DNA from: Spirilliplanes yamanashiensis
GTDB lineage: Bacteria > Actinomycetota > Actinomycetes > Mycobacteriales > Micromonosporaceae
Reading direction: 5' to 3'
Length of the DNA stretch: 64,000 nucleotides
NCBI RefSeq assembly: GCF_016863475.1
Contig: NZ_BOOY01000005.1
Location: forward strand, 180,688-244,687
Made by a program: the position numbers and the translations under genes. The notes under the pieces were generated by a model. The model did no database searches. It had not been told where the DNA came from and was given only the letters and a program-made list of their open reading frames with translations. This document shows, piece by piece, positions 61,503-64,000 of this stretch. How positions within the stretch are numbered: the first letter of the stretch is position 1; each line of letters starts with the position of its first letter.

Positions 61503-61970
61503 TTACCCGATCTTCTTCTCCAGGAACACCAGACCTGGGCCGGCCCCGCTCGGGCGGTGGTCGAACACCACATAGCCGTGCCGCTCGTACAGGCGCACGT
61601 TGTCGTGGCTGGTCGCCCCGGTGAACAGCTCCAGCCGGTCCACCCGGCCCGCCAGCGCCTCCTCCACCGCCCGCAGCAGGCGCCCGCCGATGCCGTGTCC
61701 CTGCAGGTCGGGCGCCACCGCCAGCCGGCCCACCAGGCCGTCGCGGCCCTCGACGTGGCCGCGCACCGAACCGGCCAGCCGGTGCCCGGCCCGCGCCACC
61801 AGCACCACCGCGCCGCCCGCGATGACCGCCCGCACCTCGTCGGCCGTCTCCGTCAGCGGCGGGATCGTCACGTCGCCGTACCGCTGCCCCTCCGTCAGGT
61901 AGGCGGCGCGCTGCACGGTCATGATCTCGCCCGCGTCGGCCGGCGTCGCCGCCGCGATGACGACGTCCAT
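61503..61970 (-). CDS. GNAT family N-acetyltransferase
   Basis: This 155-residue protein has the acetyl-CoA-binding motif RLAVAPDLQGHGIGGRLLRAVEEA and the tyrosine in VRLYERHGYVVF. Its ATG overlaps the glycosylase stop by one base (TGATG), so the two are cotranslated. The substrate is unknown. Confidence 0.92.
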   Translation of the reverse strand: MDVVIAAATPADAGEIMTVQRAAYLTEGQRYGDVTIPPLTETADEVRAVIAGGAVVLVARAGHRLAGSVRGHVEGRDGLVGRLAVAPDLQGHGIGGRLLRAVEEALAGRVDRLELFTGATSHDNVRLYERHGYVVFDHRPSGAGPGLVFLEKKIG

Positions 61971-62878
61971 CAGAACCTCGCGAACGACCGGATCGGCATG
62001 CGCGGCCCGAACTTCGGCGCCACCACCCCGCCCGCCGCGAGCAGGTCGCAGACCCGGCCCCGGTGCCCCCGGTACGGCTCCAGCAGCTCCAGCATCCGCT
62101 CGTCCGTGCCGCGCGGCTCGCCGGCCAGCGCCCACGCCACCGTGTTCGGGATGTGGAAGTCGCCGACGCTGACCGCGTCCGCGTCGCCGAACGCCATCCG
62201 CACCACCTCGGCCGCCGTCCACGGCCCGATCCCCGGCAGCGACACCAGCCGCGCCGTCGCCGCCGCCGAGTCCGCGCACCGCTGGATCGCCGCCGCGACC
62301 GCCGCCGCGCGCAGCAGCGCCTGCGTGCGCCGCTGTTCCACCCCGAAGGGATGGAACGTCCAGTACGGGGTCGCCGCCACCGCCGCCGGGTCCGGCGGCA
62401 GCAGCAGCGGCACGGGTCCCGGCGCCGGCTCGCCGAAGTGCCGCACGATCGCCCGGTACGCGTGATGCGCCTCCCGGCCCGTCACCTTCTGCTCCAGCAC
62501 CGCCCGCAGCACGTGCGGGAACAGCAGCCCGGTGGCCGGGTAGCGGATGCCGCGGTGGTCGCGGGCCAGCCGGTCCAGCAGCGGGTGCGCGGCGGCCAGC
62601 TCGCGGAAGCCCGTCACGTCGTCGCACAGCCCGGCGACGGCGTCCGCCCGGTCCAGCAACCAGCCGGCGCCCGGCCCCCACGCCTCCGCGACCAGCTCGC
62701 CCGCCTCCCGGCGCAGCGCCAGCGTGCCCGGCCCGTCCGGCGTGCGGGCCGCCCAGCGGAACGAGCCGTCGGCGATCGCGGCACACGGGTCGCCGCCGGG
62801 AACCATCAGCCCGCGGACGGTGCGGCGCAGGTCGTACGCCTCGGGGGGCGTCATCCGGCGCGGCTTCACCTGCGTCAC
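61970..62878 (-). CDS. AlkA-type DNA-3-methyladenine glycosylase
   Basis: This 302-residue protein has the helix-hairpin-helix (VSLPGIGPWTAAEVV) followed by the catalytic aspartate in VSVGDFHIPN, as in AlkA. It removes alkylated bases from DNA. GTG 62878 is chosen because GGAG lies upstream and the frame before it lacks homology. No Fe-S cysteine cluster is present, unlike MutY/Nth relatives. It is coupled to a GNAT gene. Confidence 0.9.
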   Translation of the reverse strand: MTQVKPRRMTPPEAYDLRRTVRGLMVPGGDPCAAIADGSFRWAARTPDGPGTLALRREAGELVAEAWGPGAGWLLDRADAVAGLCDDVTGFRELAAAHPLLDRLARDHRGIRYPATGLLFPHVLRAVLEQKVTGREAHHAYRAIVRHFGEPAPGPVPLLLPPDPAAVAATPYWTFHPFGVEQRRTQALLRAAAVAAAIQRCADSAAATARLVSLPGIGPWTAAEVVRMAFGDADAVSVGDFHIPNTVAWALAGEPRGTDERMLELLEPYRGHRGRVCDLLAAGGVVAPKFGPRMPIRSFARF

Positions 62879-62923
62879 TGTGCCATCTCCGTCCCGCCTG
62901 CTCCAAGCCCCGACCCGGACGCG

Positions 62924-62960
62924 CCGAAGGCCCCGACCGCTTCCAGGTCGGGGCCTTCGG
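62924..62960 (-). terminator. Perfect 15-bp hairpin, likely terminator
   Basis: CCGAAGGCCCCGACC pairs exactly with GGTCGGGGCCTTCGG around a 7-base loop. It lies between the end of the low-complexity gene and the glycosylase start and would end transcripts entering from the former. Confidence 0.8.
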
Positions 62961-62963
62961 TGA

Positions 62964-63002
62964 GGGCGGCTGCCGGACACCCGAGTCGTCCGGTGGCCGC
63001 CC
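62964..63002. other. Second strong hairpin beside the terminator
   Basis: GGGCGGC-TG-CCGGAC pairs with GTCCGG-TG-GCCGCCC around a 9-base loop; the two TG steps pair as G-U wobbles in RNA, giving a 15-bp stem. It starts only three bases from the other hairpin. Confidence 0.65.
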
Positions 63003-63233
63003 GGTGCCGGAGCTGACTGTCCGGGCCGGGCCGCGTCGGGGATGGCCTCCCTCCGCACTGCGCTGGTGGGTCTGCGTCCCGCCCGCCTGCCTGGCGTCGC
63101 CTCTAGGGGGGTCGGCGACTGCCGGAACCGATGTGGGGGGTGGTCACCGCGGTCACGTCACCGGGCTCTCCGGTTGACGGTGCCGCGACCGCGGTGCCAT
63201 CGGCGCCGGTACGGCAGGGCTCCGTACTCGGTC
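63003..63233. other. Intergenic stretch with no recognisable element
   Basis: These 230 bases follow the stop of the low-complexity gene. I looked for a tRNA, a riboswitch or a small reading frame and found none that I can support. The segment is G-rich (GGGGGG runs at 63105-63150). Confidence 0.4.
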
Positions 63234-64000
63234 TCAGTTGCGGCGTCCGCCGCCACCGTTATTGTTGCCACCGTTGTTGTTGTTGTTGTTGCCGCCGTCG
63301 TTCCCGCCGTTGCCCACCTGGACCCGGACCACGTCGAACGCCGGGGTCTGGTTGGCGCGCTCCATCATCGGGATGCGGTGCGAGCCGTCACCGGCCCAGA
63401 CCGCGCACTGCGCGGTGCCGGCGTCCGGCAGCCCGGCGACCTGCACGTTCACCTGGTCGGGCTCGCGGCCGCCCTGGCCGTCCTCGGTCGCGACGAAGAA
63501 CGCCGGGGCCGGGGCCGGGTCCGGAGCCTCGTCCTCGTTCTCCAGCATCCGGCAGGCGGTGTGGAAGTGGCCGCGGACGATACCGTCCTCCAGCAGCGAG
63601 CTCTCCACGTAGTAGCCGCCCTGGCCGGCCGCGAGGAACCGGTCGCGGATCAGGTTCCGCGTCGACACCCGGATCGTGAACGCCTGGTTCTGGCCCACCT
63701 GCTCCGGCGCGTCGGTGATCAGCAGCGACGCGTTGTTCGCCGCGGCGCCGACCTCACCGAACTGCGTCGAGACGCACCGGTTGCCGAGCTGGAAGCCGTC
63801 GTGCGGCTGGAGGTTCGTGCCCTCGCAGCTGTTGGCGAGCACGCCGAGCGCGGCACCGGGGGCGTTCGGGTCGACGTTGCCGCCGCCGTTGTTGCCGTCG
63901 TTGCCGTTGTCGCCGCCGTTGTCCTGGCCCTGACCCTGACCCTGGTCGCCGCCCTGCTGGTCGCCGCCCTGCTGGCCGCCGCCCTGCTGGCCGCCGCCCT
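63234..64000 (-). CDS. Gly/Gln/Asn-rich protein, 5' end cut by the window edge
   Basis: The open frame continues off the right edge, so the N-terminus is missing. The visible 250 residues begin with GGGQQGGDQ-type repeats and NGGDNGNDGNNGG, then a compact domain of about 180 residues with four cysteines (for example NSCEGTNLQPHDGF and HTACRMLENEDE), and end in an Asn/Gly tail (GGNNNGGGGRRN). The paired cysteines and low-complexity flanks suggest an extracytoplasmic protein. The family is not recognised. A GTG at 63842 is in frame but internal. Confidence 0.7.
   Translation of the reverse strand, partial: GGGQQGGGQQGGDQQGGDQGQGQGQDNGGDNGNDGNNGGGNVDPNAPGAALGVLANSCEGTNLQPHDGFQLGNRCVSTQFGEVGAAANNASLLITDAPEQVGQNQAFTIRVSTRNLIRDRFLAAGQGGYYVESSLLEDGIVRGHFHTACRMLENEDEAPDPAPAPAFFVATEDGQGGREPDQVNVQVAGLPDAGTAQCAVWAGDGSHRIPMMERANQTPAFDVVRVQVGNGGNDGGNNNNNNGGNNNGGGGRRN

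Noticed and set aside
62879..63233. A riboswitch (c-di-AMP type) before a cell-wall or glycosylase gene
   Set aside because: The region has strong hairpins, but I could not match the conserved core of any riboswitch, and the gene downstream is not a usual target.

Overview
This window reads as chromosomal DNA from a very high-GC actinomycete. Codon third positions are almost all G or C, GTG starts are common, and the gene content is typical of Actinobacteria: a TrkA pair, HemQ-type heme synthesis, CGNR and Wbl-era regulators, DUF2637 and an LPXTG protein. Micromonosporaceae is my best guess for the family, but that is inference. I see no prophage, insertion sequence, CRISPR array, rRNA or tRNA. 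The coding density is high and most genes sit in short operons with 4-base ATGA or GTGA overlaps.

Layout. (1) 1-6.8 kb: a divergent TrkA/TrkA pair and APC permease, a TRAM-domain RNA methyltransferase and dxs. (2) 6.85-15.6 kb: an apparent insertion into that conserved block, with two coupled beta-propeller membrane proteins, a two-component system, a DUF2637 membrane protein, and two tandem proline-rich single-pass membrane paralogs. (3) 15.7-26 kb: a beta-oxidation operon (thiolase plus FadJ-like multienzyme), RNase D, a membrane-anchored trypsin-like protease, DUF3000, and hemE-hemY-hemQ for the coproporphyrin-dependent heme route. From memory, the order TrkA pair, permease, TRAM methyltransferase, dxs, RNase D, DUF3000, hemE, hemY, hemQ matches the Mycobacterium tuberculosis Rv2676c-Rv2693c neighbourhood; no alignment was run. 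(4) 26-35 kb: small housekeeping and stress genes (ElaA-type GNAT, a CBM48-like protein, an AMP-ligase-like protein lacking key residues, MarR/WrbA, DedA, MsrB, an LPXTG protein, a LigD-type polymerase). (5) 35-42 kb: a K+ channel, a TAP-type lipoprotein hydrolase, an ATP-dependent DNA ligase, SDR, MerR, and a PadR-ABC transporter operon whose ATPase has an N-terminal extension. (6) 42-49 kb: an XRE/zinc-finger regulator, an unusually long non-coding stretch of about 0.8 kb, a HipA-like kinase/DUF3037 pair, TetR/hydrolase, dGTPase and a metallo-hydrolase. (7) 49-55 kb: a LacI-controlled sugar ABC importer with a FAD oxidoreductase and no ATPase gene. (8) 55-64 kb: a lipid kinase, a GAF protein, a sugar kinase/GH65 phosphorylase operon, a CNNM-type membrane protein, AlkA-type glycosylase plus GNAT, and a truncated secreted low-complexity protein.

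Regulatory layer. At least a dozen genes have a TAnnnT or CAnnnT hexamer only 6-8 bases before the start codon and no Shine-Dalgarno sequence, which suggests leaderless transcription. Several promoters carry clear palindromes next to the regulator genes that would bind them (PadR, TetR, LacI). The strangest non-coding signals are a 27-29 bp degenerate repeat that copies gene ends with their stop codons, a near-duplicated operator in a divergent promoter at 33.9 kb, a 0.8 kb non-coding island at 42.4-43.2 kb, and three 8-bp-spaced TACAC boxes at 46.35 kb. I did not find one region that I can defend as a wholly new defence or biosynthetic system.
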